A stretch of 24,379 bases of DNA from an uncultured Clostridia bacterium (GTDB lineage: Bacteria; Bacillota; Clostridia; Christensenellales; Borkfalkiaceae), in NCBI GenBank assembly GCA_934796775.1, contig CAKVPH010000026.1:1-24379 (forward strand). Reading direction: 5' to 3'. Shown one piece after another: positions 15,460 to 23,324 of the stretch. How positions within the stretch are numbered: position 1 is the stretch's first letter; each line of letters opens with the position of its first letter. The notes beneath the pieces were generated by a model. The model saw only the letters and a list, made by a program, of their open reading frames with translations. It did not search any database and was not told where the DNA came from. The translations under genes were made by a program, and so were the position numbers.

Positions 15460-15461
15460 GC

Positions 15462-16817
15462 ATGAAAAAAACAAATAACGGCAACTTAAGCCTGTTCGAT
15501 ATACAGGACAATAATGCAATTGCGCCCTTAGCCGAGCGCATGCGCCCGCAAAGCTTAAAGGAATTTTTAGGGCAAAGCCATATAGCCGAAGAAGGCAGTC
15601 TGCTTCGCAGGGCAATTATGCTTGACAGATTAGGCAGTTGTATTTTCTGGGGCCCGCCTGGTAGCGGAAAAAGCACGCTTGCCAACATTATAGCAAATTC
15701 CACAAGCGGCTGTTTTGTCAAATTAAATGCGGTAAACAGCGGCGTTGCGGACGTAAAAAAAGTGGGTGACGACGCAAAGGAAAATTACCGCCTTTTGGGT
15801 AAAAAGACCTACCTTTTGCTGGACGAATGTCACAGGTTCAACAAAACGCAGTCCGATTCGCTTTTGCCTCTTATCGAGCAAGGCACCATAATTTTTATAG
15901 GCTCCACAACCGAAAACCCCTTTGCCGCAATGACGCCCGCTATAGTTTCGCGTTGCCGAGTGTTCGAGTTTAAACGCCTTACCGACGATATTATCGAAAA
16001 AGCACTCTATAGGGCGCTTAACGATACAAAACGCGGACTTGGCGGTTATAATGCGGAAGTAGAAGAATCGGCGGTAAAGCATATTGCCGTAATGAGCGGG
16101 GGCGATTTAAGGGTTGCGTATAACGCTTTGGAACTTGCAGTTTTAACCACGCCGCCGAACTTAGACGGAAAGATAAAAGTAACGCTTAAAGACGCAGAAC
16201 AGTCTATACAAAAAAAAGCACTTTCGTATGACGAAAATCTCTATTACGATATGTTGTCGGCATTTTGCAAGAGCCTTCGCGGAAGCGATTCCGACGCCGC
16301 GCTTTACTGGTCCCAGCGGCTTATCCGCGGCGGGTGCGATCCGTTGCTTATAGCAAGGCGGCTTGTGGCGCATTCCAGCGAAGACGTAGGCATGGCGGAT
16401 CCCATGGCTATGGTTGTAGCCGTTTCTGCAATGACAGCTTTAAAAAATATGGGTATTCCCGAAGGGCTTATTCCGCTTTCTCACGCGATTATTTATGTTT
16501 GCGAAGCTCCTAAATCAAACTCTGTGGTTGTAGCTATGGGGCTTGCCGGCGAAGATGCCGAAAACGTGCGCGACGACGTAGTTCCTTCTCATCTTAAAAA
16601 CAGCGTTTACGCCGATAAAGAAGATAAATTAAAGAGCCGCGCATATAAATATCCGCACGATTACGGCGGATACGTCAATCAGCAGTATTTGCCCGATTCT
16701 TTGGTCGGTAAGATATACTACACGCCTAAAAATAACGGGTACGAAAACACGGTTAAAGAGATCCGCGCCGAAAAACAGCGGATAAAGGATGAAAACGAGA
16801 AAAAAGGAAGAAACTAA
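15462..16817 (+). CDS. rarA: Replication-associated recombination ATPase RarA (MgsA)
   Basis: AAA+ ATPase that acts at stalled replication forks and single-strand/double-strand DNA junctions. The 451 residues fit the family. Seen: N-terminal NLSLF (8-12), resembling a sliding-clamp binding motif, then PLAERMRPQSLKEFLGQ (22-38), Walker A GPPGSGKST (64-72), Walker B LLLDECHR (118-125), sensor 1 GSTTEN (147-152), the SRC arginine-finger region (163-165), and C-terminal blocks SEDVGMADP and YKYPHDYGGYVNQQYLP typical of the MgsA tetramerisation part. No ribosome site stands before the ATG at 15462 and the predicted promoter places the transcript start there, suggesting a leaderless mRNA. Divergent to ylbJ across 42 bases. 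Confidence 0.96.
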   Translation: MKKTNNGNLSLFDIQDNNAIAPLAERMRPQSLKEFLGQSHIAEEGSLLRRAIMLDRLGSCIFWGPPGSGKSTLANIIANSTSGCFVKLNAVNSGVADVKKVGDDAKENYRLLGKKTYLLLDECHRFNKTQSDSLLPLIEQGTIIFIGSTTENPFAAMTPAIVSRCRVFEFKRLTDDIIEKALYRALNDTKRGLGGYNAEVEESAVKHIAVMSGGDLRVAYNALELAVLTTPPNLDGKIKVTLKDAEQSIQKKALSYDENLYYDMLSAFCKSLRGSDSDAALYWSQRLIRGGCDPLLIARRLVAHSSEDVGMADPMAMVVAVSAMTALKNMGIPEGLIPLSHAIIYVCEAPKSNSVVVAMGLAGEDAENVRDDVVPSHLKNSVYADKEDKLKSRAYKYPHDYGGYVNQQYLPDSLVGKIYYTPKNNGYENTVKEIRAEKQRIKDENEKKGRN

Positions 16818-16901
16818 AAACGGCGAATTAACGCATAATACGTATTGACGTATAAATGTTATTTACGCCGAATAAAATAAAACCTTTAAGGGGGCTTTAT
16901 T

Positions 16902-18134
16902 ATGGATAACGGTAAATTTTACGAAGTAGCGGTAAACGAGCGTAACGAAAATTACGAAAAGCTGATTAAACGCGATCGTCAGCTTCACGCCGCCGCATTT
17001 GAAATTCGCTCGGAGTTTGCAAGGGATTACACAAGAATTCTTCATTCTTCGGCATACAGGCGTTTAAAACACAAAACGCAGGTGTTTTACAATATAGAAA
17101 ACGACCACGTCTGTACGCGAATGGAACACGTTTCTCACGTAGAGTCGGTGTGTTACACCATAGCAAAATATTTGGGGCTTAACGAAGAGCTTACAAAAGC
17201 CATCGCCACGGGGCACGATCTCGGGCATGCGCCGTTCGGCCATTACGGGGAGAGCGTTTTAGACGAGCGTTACCGTGAATTTTTAAACACCACGTTCTGG
17301 CACGAAAAAAACGGCTTGTATTTTGTGGATAACATCGAGCTTTTGCTCGACCACAATAACGTTTACCGCAATTTAAGTTTGACTTACGCCGTGCGCGACG
17401 GAATAATTTCGCACTGCGGCGAAAAGGACATAAACAAAATTATGCCGAGAACGGAATTTATCGATCTCAACGATTTTCAGATTTCGGGGCAATACAGTCC
17501 CGTAACGTACGAAGGTTGCGTGGTAAAAATTTCGGATAAAATTGCGTACGTCGGGCGCGATATAGAAGACGCAATAAATCTCGGATTTTTAACGCGCGAG
17601 AACATCAAAGAACTTTCTAAAATCGTAAAGCTCGAGGACGCTTCCGCCGTAAACACAAGCAGTATCATGAGCAACATGATTCACGATATATGCCTTAAAA
17701 GTACGCCCGAAAACGGAATTTGTCTGTCGGACGATATGTCTGAAATTTTAAACAAGATAAAAGCGTTCAATTACAAATACATTTACGGCAGCGAGCGTTT
17801 TAACGCTTACAAAAAGTATGCTTCGCTTATAATAAACGAGCTTATAGATACTTTAATGGCATACTTTGACGACGGCGACGTGTTTTCGGGTTTGGAAAAG
17901 TGCGCCGCGCTCTATCCTAATCTTGCAAACGAGTTCAGGGATTACCTTAAAAAATATTGCGAAAAAGGCGTATTTTTGCAGGACGAAAATAAGTTTACCG
18001 ATAAATTCAGAAATAAAAAGATTTATAAAAACATTTCGGATAAAAAAGTGTATGCCCGCGCTGTTTTGGACTATGTTTCCGGCATGACGGACAGATACGC
18101 CGTAGAAATGTTCAATCATCTTATAACATACTGA
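16902..18134 (+). CDS. dgt: dGTP triphosphohydrolase-like HD protein
   Basis: Predicted to hydrolyse deoxynucleoside triphosphates to nucleoside and triphosphate, trimming the dNTP pool. The 410 residues show the family block ILHSSAYRRLKHKTQVF (46-62), then CTRMEHVSHVESV (71-83) providing H76 and the metal-binding pair H105-D106 in GHDLGHAPFGHYGE (104-117). A second metal-site aspartate is probably in KISDKIAYVGRDIEDA. The first histidine block is usually RTRLTHS; here HVSHV follows, a mild change. Whether dGTP or several dNTPs are cleaved cannot be told from sequence. AGGGGG (16889-16894) precedes the ATG by seven bases. A perfect palindrome AATACGTATT (16836-16845) lies in the 84-base gap after rarA. 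Confidence 0.92.
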   Translation: MDNGKFYEVAVNERNENYEKLIKRDRQLHAAAFEIRSEFARDYTRILHSSAYRRLKHKTQVFYNIENDHVCTRMEHVSHVESVCYTIAKYLGLNEELTKAIATGHDLGHAPFGHYGESVLDERYREFLNTTFWHEKNGLYFVDNIELLLDHNNVYRNLSLTYAVRDGIISHCGEKDINKIMPRTEFIDLNDFQISGQYSPVTYEGCVVKISDKIAYVGRDIEDAINLGFLTRENIKELSKIVKLEDASAVNTSSIMSNMIHDICLKSTPENGICLSDDMSEILNKIKAFNYKYIYGSERFNAYKKYASLIINELIDTLMAYFDDGDVFSGLEKCAALYPNLANEFRDYLKKYCEKGVFLQDENKFTDKFRNKKIYKNISDKKVYARAVLDYVSGMTDRYAVEMFNHLITY

Positions 18135-18167
18135 AATTAAAAACATACTAAAACGGATAAAAATAAA

Positions 18168-19601
18168 ATGTACGATATAGCAATCATAGGCGGCGGCGTA
18201 ATAGGCGGCTGCATTTTAAGGGAACTTTCAAAATATAAATTAAATGCCGTAATGCTCGAAAAGGGTAAAGACGTATGCTCGGGCGCAAGCAAAGCGAACA
18301 GCGGCATAGTTCATGCCGGTTTTGACGCTTTGCCCGGCAGCAAAAAAGCATATTTTAACGTAGCGGGCAATAAAATGATGCCTGCATATTGCGAAGAGCT
18401 TGGCGTAAAATACAAGAACAACGGTTCGCTGGTTATCGCTTTTAACGAAGACGAAAAAGCCGCTTTAACCGAGCTTTTATCCCGCGGAGAGCAAAACGGT
18501 GTGGACGGCCTGCAAATAATAAGCGGCGATAAGGGAAGGGAGCTTGAACCTAATCTTTCAAAAAACGTAATTGCCGCACTGCATGCAAAAACGGGCGGCA
18601 TAGTTTGCCCTTACGAGCTTACTTTTAAAAGCATAGGCAGTGCAATGGATAACGGCGCGGAACTCAAAACCGAATTTTTAGTTGTTTCGGTAAATAAAAT
18701 TGCCGACGGATTTGAAATTATATCCGCTACGGGCGAAAAGGTCGCGGCAAAAGTCGTTATAAACTGTGCGGGCGCACACTCCGGCGAGATTGCAAAGCTT
18801 TTTGGCGATAACAGCATAAAAATAGGTTTAAGGCGCGGCGAATATATTCTGTTGGATCGCGAAAGCGGAGATTTCGTTTCGCATACAATATTCTGCACGC
18901 CTACAAAAAAGGGCAAGGGAATACTTATAACCAACACGGTTGACGGTAATATTTTATTAGGTCCTACTGCCGACGAGCTTGAAAAAGAAGATAAATCCAC
19001 AACGGCTGTCGGACTTGACACCGTAAAGCAAAAAGCCGCTCTAATGGCGGATAACGTGCCTTTTTATAACACGATAACCTCTTTTGCGGGCGACCGCGCG
19101 TATTCTGCCGACAGGCATGATTTTATTATAGAAGAAAGCGAGAGCGTGAGCGGACTTATAAACGTCTGCGGTATAGAATCTCCGGGGCTTACTTCTGCGC
19201 CCGCAATCGCAAAGTACGTTGCAAACGAGCTTGTCGGTAAAAAATTCAAGCTTGTAAAAAAAGAGGATTTTAACCCGCACACGCAAAAGGTAAAACCGTT
19301 TAAAGCGTTAAGCGAACAGGAAAAAAACCGGCTTATAAAGCAAAATCCCGCTTACGGAAACGTAATTTGCAGATGCGAAAAAATAACCGAAGGCGAAATA
19401 ATTTCTGCAATAAGAACTAACCCGCCCGCAAAAACCGTTGACGCGGTAAAGCGCAGAACCCGCGCAGGCATGGGCAGATGTCAGGGCGGATTTTGCCAAC
19501 CGAGAGTAACCGAAATTCTTTCGCGCGAGCTTAACGTTCCGCTTGAAAGCGTTACAAAGGACGATAAAGGATCCGAAATAGTCTTTTATAAAACCAAATA
19601 A
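18168..19601 (+). CDS. GlpA-like FAD oxidoreductase with C-terminal [2Fe-2S] domain
   Basis: Likely oxidises glycerol-3-phosphate or another 2-hydroxy compound, feeding electrons to its neighbours. The 477 residues begin with a DAO-type FAD fold (GGGVIGG, 8-14; LEKGKDVCSGASKANSGIVH, 30-49), carry the substrate domain to about residue 360, with GIESPGLTSAPAIA (335-348), and end in a BFD-like iron-sulfur domain with C401xC403 and C438x4C443 (CRCEKITEGEI, GRCQGGFC). GlpA-type proteins of anaerobic Firmicutes have this architecture; LhgO-like enzymes are a close alternative. The ribosome site is weak (GGA at about 18155). It lies 33 bases after dgt and leads the three-gene set with 19701-20951 and 20955-21305. 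No glpK or glpF is present. Confidence 0.85.
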   Translation: MYDIAIIGGGVIGGCILRELSKYKLNAVMLEKGKDVCSGASKANSGIVHAGFDALPGSKKAYFNVAGNKMMPAYCEELGVKYKNNGSLVIAFNEDEKAALTELLSRGEQNGVDGLQIISGDKGRELEPNLSKNVIAALHAKTGGIVCPYELTFKSIGSAMDNGAELKTEFLVVSVNKIADGFEIISATGEKVAAKVVINCAGAHSGEIAKLFGDNSIKIGLRRGEYILLDRESGDFVSHTIFCTPTKKGKGILITNTVDGNILLGPTADELEKEDKSTTAVGLDTVKQKAALMADNVPFYNTITSFAGDRAYSADRHDFIIEESESVSGLINVCGIESPGLTSAPAIAKYVANELVGKKFKLVKKEDFNPHTQKVKPFKALSEQEKNRLIKQNPAYGNVICRCEKITEGEIISAIRTNPPAKTVDAVKRRTRAGMGRCQGGFCQPRVTEILSRELNVPLESVTKDDKGSEIVFYKTK

Positions 19602-19700
19602 TAATTGCCGAACTTCAGTGGAAGTATAGTAAATGGTTTTAAATAAGTATGGGCGGAAACGTAGGAAAAAGGGTTTTTAATAAACTAAGCAGGAGAAAAA

Positions 19701-20951
19701 ATGATAAAAGACAGTTATGACGTTATAATCGTCGGTGGCGGACCGGCAGGGCTTGCCGCCGCAGTGGAAACGCAAAAGAGCGGCGTAAAAGATATACTTA
19801 TAATAGAAAGAGAGCATAAACTTGGCGGAATACTTCGCCAGTGTATCCATAACGGCTTCGGGCTTAAACGGTTTAAAGAAAGTCTTACCGGTCCCGAATA
19901 CGCAGGGCGGTTTATAGATCGGGTAAACGAATTAAAAATAGAATATATAACCGAAACCACGGTTTTGTCGGTCGGGCGCGATAAATCGGTTACCATAATC
20001 AATAAAACCGAAGGCGTTAAAAAGTTACAGGCAAAAGCGGTGGTTCTTGCAATGGGTTGCAGAGAGCGTTCCCGCGGCGCACTGAATATCCCCGGCAGCA
20101 GACCTGCGGGAATTTTTTCGGCGGGTGCGGCGCAGAAGTTTATAAATATCGAAGGCTTTATGCCGGGCAAACGCGTGGTAATTTTAGGTTCGGGCGATAT
20201 CGGACTGATTATGGCAAGAAGAATGACCTTAGAAGGCGCAAAAGTTCTTGTCGTTGCCGAAATAATGCCGTATTCTTCGGGACTAAAACGAAATATCAAA
20301 CAGTGCCTTAAAGATTTTGATATTCCGATATATTTAAATCATACAATAACCAAAATAGAAGGCGAAAATCGCGTTACAGGCGTAACTATTTCACAAGTGG
20401 ACGAAAACAAACGCCCCATACAAGGCACCGAAATGCATTTCGATTGCGATACCGTGCTGTTCTCTGTAGGGCTTATCCCCGAAAACGAGCTTTCTAAAGA
20501 GGCGGGCATAACGCTCTCGCCAAAGAGCAAGGGCGCAGTGGTTTACGACAATCGCGAAACGCTTATCGAAGGCATTTTTGCATGCGGTAACGTCCTGCAC
20601 GTTCACGACCTTGTGGATTTTGTTTCCGAAGAAGCCGAAATCACGGGTAAAGCCGTTGCCGAATACGTTCTGCACGGCGAAACAGAAAGGAATGCCGTAA
20701 CCGTAAAAGAAGGCGAAAACGTATCTTACGTTCTTCCGCAGATAATAGATAAAAACAAAAAGGGTTTTGTAAAACTGTTTTTCAGAGTGAAAAAGGAGAT
20801 TCGAAACGCTACCGTCCGCGTAAAATCGGGCGACAAAGTTATTTACGAAAAGACTAAAAACATCTGCGTCCCGGGCGAAATGGAAAACGTTATTTTAACC
20901 GAAAAAGCACTCGGCGATTGCGAAAACGATATCGTTGCGGAGGTTTTTTAA
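19701..20951 (+). CDS. GlpB-like FAD/NAD(P)-dependent oxidoreductase
   Basis: Partner flavoprotein of the GlpA-like enzyme, probably passing electrons between it and a nicotinamide or quinone-type acceptor. The 416 residues show two dinucleotide-binding folds: VGGGPAGLAAA (11-21) for FAD with LGGILRQCIHNGFG (41-54), and VILGSGDIGLIMARR (160-174) for a second nucleotide, plus GIFACGNVLHVHDLVD (291-306), the usual FAD-contact block of the pyridine nucleotide-disulfide oxidoreductase class. The redox Cys pair typical of thioredoxin reductase is absent; C49 and C120 are isolated. AGGAG (19691-19695) precedes the ATG. The 99-base gap after the GlpA-like gene holds no clear signal. Its stop is three bases before the DUF1667 start. 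Confidence 0.85.
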   Translation: MIKDSYDVIIVGGGPAGLAAAVETQKSGVKDILIIEREHKLGGILRQCIHNGFGLKRFKESLTGPEYAGRFIDRVNELKIEYITETTVLSVGRDKSVTIINKTEGVKKLQAKAVVLAMGCRERSRGALNIPGSRPAGIFSAGAAQKFINIEGFMPGKRVVILGSGDIGLIMARRMTLEGAKVLVVAEIMPYSSGLKRNIKQCLKDFDIPIYLNHTITKIEGENRVTGVTISQVDENKRPIQGTEMHFDCDTVLFSVGLIPENELSKEAGITLSPKSKGAVVYDNRETLIEGIFACGNVLHVHDLVDFVSEEAEITGKAVAEYVLHGETERNAVTVKEGENVSYVLPQIIDKNKKGFVKLFFRVKKEIRNATVRVKSGDKVIYEKTKNICVPGEMENVILTEKALGDCENDIVAEVF

Positions 20952-20954
20952 AAC

Positions 20955-21305
20955 ATGAGCGAAAAAAAGATAATTTGTATAGAGTGTCCTGTCGGGTGCG
21001 AGATAACGGTTGAAGTCGATAACGGCGAAGTGCTTTCGGTAACGGGTAACGGCTGTCCGCGCGGCAAACTTTACGCATCGAGCGAGGTCGTATGCCCGCG
21101 CAGGGTTATAACTTCCACGGTAAAAAAAGAAAACGGAGGCGTGTTGCCCGTAAAAACGGACAAGCCTGTTAAAAAGAGCGAAATTTTTACCGTTATGCAA
21201 AAAATCAACGGCGCAACCGCAAAAAGCGGCGTCCGCCGCGGCGATATCATAGTTGAAAATATTACCGAAGATATAAACCTTATCGCCACCGACGACGATA
21301 TATAG
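20955..21305 (+). CDS. DUF1667 cysteine-rich redox partner protein
   Basis: Small protein of 116 residues, third member of the set. Cysteines occur as C8xxC11xxxC15 (CIECPVGC), C34 in GCPRG and C47 in VCPRR, a layout typical of DUF1667, probably binding a metal or iron-sulfur cluster. In Firmicutes and Thermotogales it is regularly found directly after GlpA-like and GlpB-like genes, so an electron-transfer role with them is the natural reading; it is not biochemically proven to my knowledge. GAGG (20940-20943) lies inside the end of the upstream gene, 11 bases before the ATG. A weak hairpin (GCTGT and GCAGC near 21314-21345) with CTTTTT after it may end the operon. Confidence 0.85.
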   Translation: MSEKKIICIECPVGCEITVEVDNGEVLSVTGNGCPRGKLYASSEVVCPRRVITSTVKKENGGVLPVKTDKPVKKSEIFTVMQKINGATAKSGVRRGDIIVENITEDINLIATDDDI

Positions 21306-21417
21306 GAGATATAGTCGCTGTAAATATAGTAATTATGGCAGCACCTTTTTAAACCACGTTTTTAAGCTGTGATTTTTTAATTGAGATTAGGAAGTACGAT
21401 ATTTTATACAGCATTTT

Positions 21418-21435
21418 ATAACGCGCGGGCGTTAT
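21418..21435. promoter_or_regulatory. Perfect inverted repeat before the LysR-type gene
   Basis: ATAACGC (21418-21424) and GCGTTAT (21429-21435) are perfectly complementary around GCGG, 25 bases before the LysR-type start. A TTGAGA (21382-21387) with a 17-18-bp spacer to TTATAC/TATACA would place the repeat at about +8, so it could be an autoregulatory operator or a leader hairpin. The 155-base gap otherwise holds nothing clear. Confidence 0.5.
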
Positions 21436-21460
21436 CGGCGCAATACACAAAGGATTACAC

Positions 21461-22405
21461 ATGAACATTTTATATTTAAGATACGCCGTAGAAGTGGCAA
21501 AAGCGGGATCTTTAAACAAGGCTGCAGAAGAACTTTTTGTCGCTCAGCCAAACCTGTCAAGAGCTATAAAAGAACTTGAAAAAGAACATTCCATAACCAT
21601 TTTCGACCGTAATTTCAAAGGCATAACGCTTACGCCCGAAGGCGAGCGGTTTATAGAGCGCGGAAAACAGATTCTGCGCGAGCTTGACCTTTTTGAACAG
21701 GAATTCAAGGGCGAAAACGTAAAAAAGAGCTTGTTTTCGGTATCCGTGCCAAGGGCAAGCTATATTTCCCGCGCTTTTACCGAGTTTTGCAAGTGCCTGT
21801 CTACCGAGCAGGTTTGCGAGGTTTATTATAAAGAGACCAACGCGCTCCGCGCAATAAACAACATTTTAGAAAAAGACTATAACTTAGGCGTAATACGCTA
21901 CGCCAAGCAGTACGATAAATATTTTAAGGATTTGTTAGAGAGCAAAAACCTTTGCTGCGAACTCATATGCGAATTTAAATTCGTACTTTTAATGAATAAG
22001 GAAAGCGAGCTTTGTTCTCTTGACGAAATACATTTTTCCGACCTTGAAGACTATATCGAAATTTCGCATGCGGATCCATACGTTCCGTCGGTATCGCTTT
22101 CAAAAATCAAAAAAGAAGAGCTGCCCGATAATATCAAGCGGCGCATATTCGTATTCGAGCGCGCAAGCCAGTTTGACGTTTTATCCTCCGATCCCGAAAC
22201 GTTTATGTGGGTTTCGCCCGTGCCGCAAGAAACGCTTGAAAGGTACGGTTTAGTTGAAAGAATCTGCCCGGATAACAATAAAGAATATCGCGACGTGCTT
22301 ATTTATTCTAAAAATTACAAGCTTTCTGTTTTAGATAAGCTGTTTATAACCGAACTTGCAAAGGCAAGCCGCCAGATAGTAAAAACAAAACGTTATAACA
22401 GGTGA
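21461..22405 (+). CDS. LysR-family transcriptional regulator
   Basis: DNA-binding regulator of 314 residues. The N-terminal winged helix-turn-helix is typical: AKAGSLNKAAEELFVAQPNLSRAIKELE (13-40) followed by FDRNFKGITLTPEG (48-61) and a linker helix. The remaining part is a LysR substrate domain with weak similarity to any ligand class, ending in a basic tail. AAAGGA (21449-21454) precedes the ATG by six bases. LysR proteins commonly control nearby genes; the three-gene flavoprotein set just upstream and the phosphoesterase overlapping its end are candidates, but its same-strand, downstream placement is not the classic divergent one. The effector is unknown. The stop overlaps the GTG of the next frame, pointing to cotranscription. 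Confidence 0.9.
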   Translation: MNILYLRYAVEVAKAGSLNKAAEELFVAQPNLSRAIKELEKEHSITIFDRNFKGITLTPEGERFIERGKQILRELDLFEQEFKGENVKKSLFSVSVPRASYISRAFTEFCKCLSTEQVCEVYYKETNALRAINNILEKDYNLGVIRYAKQYDKYFKDLLESKNLCCELICEFKFVLLMNKESELCSLDEIHFSDLEDYIEISHADPYVPSVSLSKIKKEELPDNIKRRIFVFERASQFDVLSSDPETFMWVSPVPQETLERYGLVERICPDNNKEYRDVLIYSKNYKLSVLDKLFITELAKASRQIVKTKRYNR

Positions 22406-22410
22406 ATATC

Positions 22411-22953
22411 ATGAAATTTTTAATTGCGTCCGACCTTCACGGCTCGGTAAAATACGTTAAAGAGCTTTTAAACGCAATAAATAAGGAGCAAGCCGACAGA
22501 GTGATTTTGCTCGGCGATTTATTGTATCACGGTCCGCGTAACGGGTTAAGCGAAGAATACGATCCGCAGATGGTGGCGGAGCTTTTAAACGGAATAAAGG
22601 ATAAACTTATTTGCGTCCGCGGTAATTGCGATGCCGAAGTAGACCAGTTACTGCTTGATTTTCCCATTATGGCAAAATATGCGGTAATGCCGGTGGGTAG
22701 CCGTCTTATGTACTTTACTCACGGGCATGTGTATAACGAGGATAATCTTCCGCCGCTTTGCTCGGGCGATATTCTTGTTTACGGGCATACGCACGTTCCG
22801 CTATTAAAGCAGGTGGGACAAGTTGTTTGTATGAATCCGGGTTCGGTGTCGCTCCCTAAAAACGGGAGTTATCACGGGTATATAACGCTTGAAAACGGAG
22901 TTTTTTATTTTAAAGAACTATCCGGAGCAATCAAAAATACGTTCAGCATTTAA
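22411..22953 (+). CDS. yfcE: YfcE/MJ0936-type metallophosphoesterase
   Basis: Predicted phosphodiesterase with a two-metal calcineurin-like site; the physiological substrate of this family is not settled. With the ATG at 22411 the product has 180 residues, normal for the family. Metal ligands are all visible: D8 and H10 (SDLHG), D36 (LLGDLLYHGPR), N72 (RGNCD), H104 (FTHGH), H126 and H128 (YGHTHVP), followed by NPGSVSLP. A GTG at 22402 in frame overlaps the stop of the LysR-type gene, but AGG 8 bases before the ATG and the family's usual MKFLIASD start favour 22411. It ends the two-gene unit, with a strong terminator behind. Confidence 0.93.
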   Translation: MKFLIASDLHGSVKYVKELLNAINKEQADRVILLGDLLYHGPRNGLSEEYDPQMVAELLNGIKDKLICVRGNCDAEVDQLLLDFPIMAKYAVMPVGSRLMYFTHGHVYNEDNLPPLCSGDILVYGHTHVPLLKQVGQVVCMNPGSVSLPKNGSYHGYITLENGVFYFKELSGAIKNTFSI

Positions 22954-22985
22954 ATATTGTAAAAGGTTAATTTAAAAGTGAAAAT

Positions 22986-23021
22986 CCACGCGAAAAGTTG
23001 TTTTTTCCGCGTGGTTTTTTT
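22986..23021 (+). terminator. Terminator of the LysR-phosphoesterase unit
   Basis: CCACGCG (22986-22992) pairs with CGCGTGG (23008-23014); AAAA and TTTT extend the stem inside. Seven T follow. Confidence 0.93.
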
Positions 23022-23043
23022 ATATGATTTTTTTGTTTTTTAT

Positions 23044-23121
23044 GTGGGTGAAATTGCCGTAAATGCCGATAATCGACCTATAGGCTAACTTTTTACCATT
23101 TTTAACGGCAAAATTTGGTGC
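23044..23121 (+). repeat. Dispersed element copy E (long form)
   Basis: GCCGATAATCGACCTATAGG (23065-23084) is followed by CTAACTTTTT. The shared outer marks with copy C (GTGGG at the left, GCAAAA and TTGGTGC at the right) suggest a unit of about 75 bp. Again it lies just after an intrinsic terminator and before the promoter of the next gene. The rest of the 371-base gap holds the terminator, a promoter at 23225-23253 and GATGTAC half-sites. Confidence 0.75.
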
Positions 23122-23224
23122 AGCTATTAAAATAACAGATGTACTTTGTTACTATAATAATTTATAAAATCGTAATTTTTGATAAATACTGAATTTTCAT
23201 TTTTTGCATTTTTAATTAAAACTG

Positions 23225-23253
23225 TTGACTATACAAATTTTTAGTGCTAAAAT
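23225..23253 (+). promoter_or_regulatory. Promoter of the lipoprotein gene
   Basis: TTGACT (23225-23230), a 17-bp spacer and TAAAAT (23248-23253); start expected near 23260. TACATC (23258-23263) and GATGTA (23277-23282) form a dyad at the start site, and GATGTAC also occurs at 23138-23144, so an operator is possible. Confidence 0.8.
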
Positions 23254-23324
23254 ATGATACATCTATTATATTATTTGATGTACACAACCTACAACAAAAC
23301 ATTGAATAAAAGGAGAGAGAAAAA

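Noticed and set aside
14995..15615. 206-codon minus-strand frame spanning the ylbJ start and the rarA 5' end
   Set aside because: It overlaps two well-supported genes in other frames, crosses their promoter region and shows no recognisable domain.
16818..16901. TTGACG (16844-16849) with TAAAAT (16873-16878) as a dgt promoter
   Set aside because: The spacer would be 23 bases, too long for a standard sigma-A promoter.
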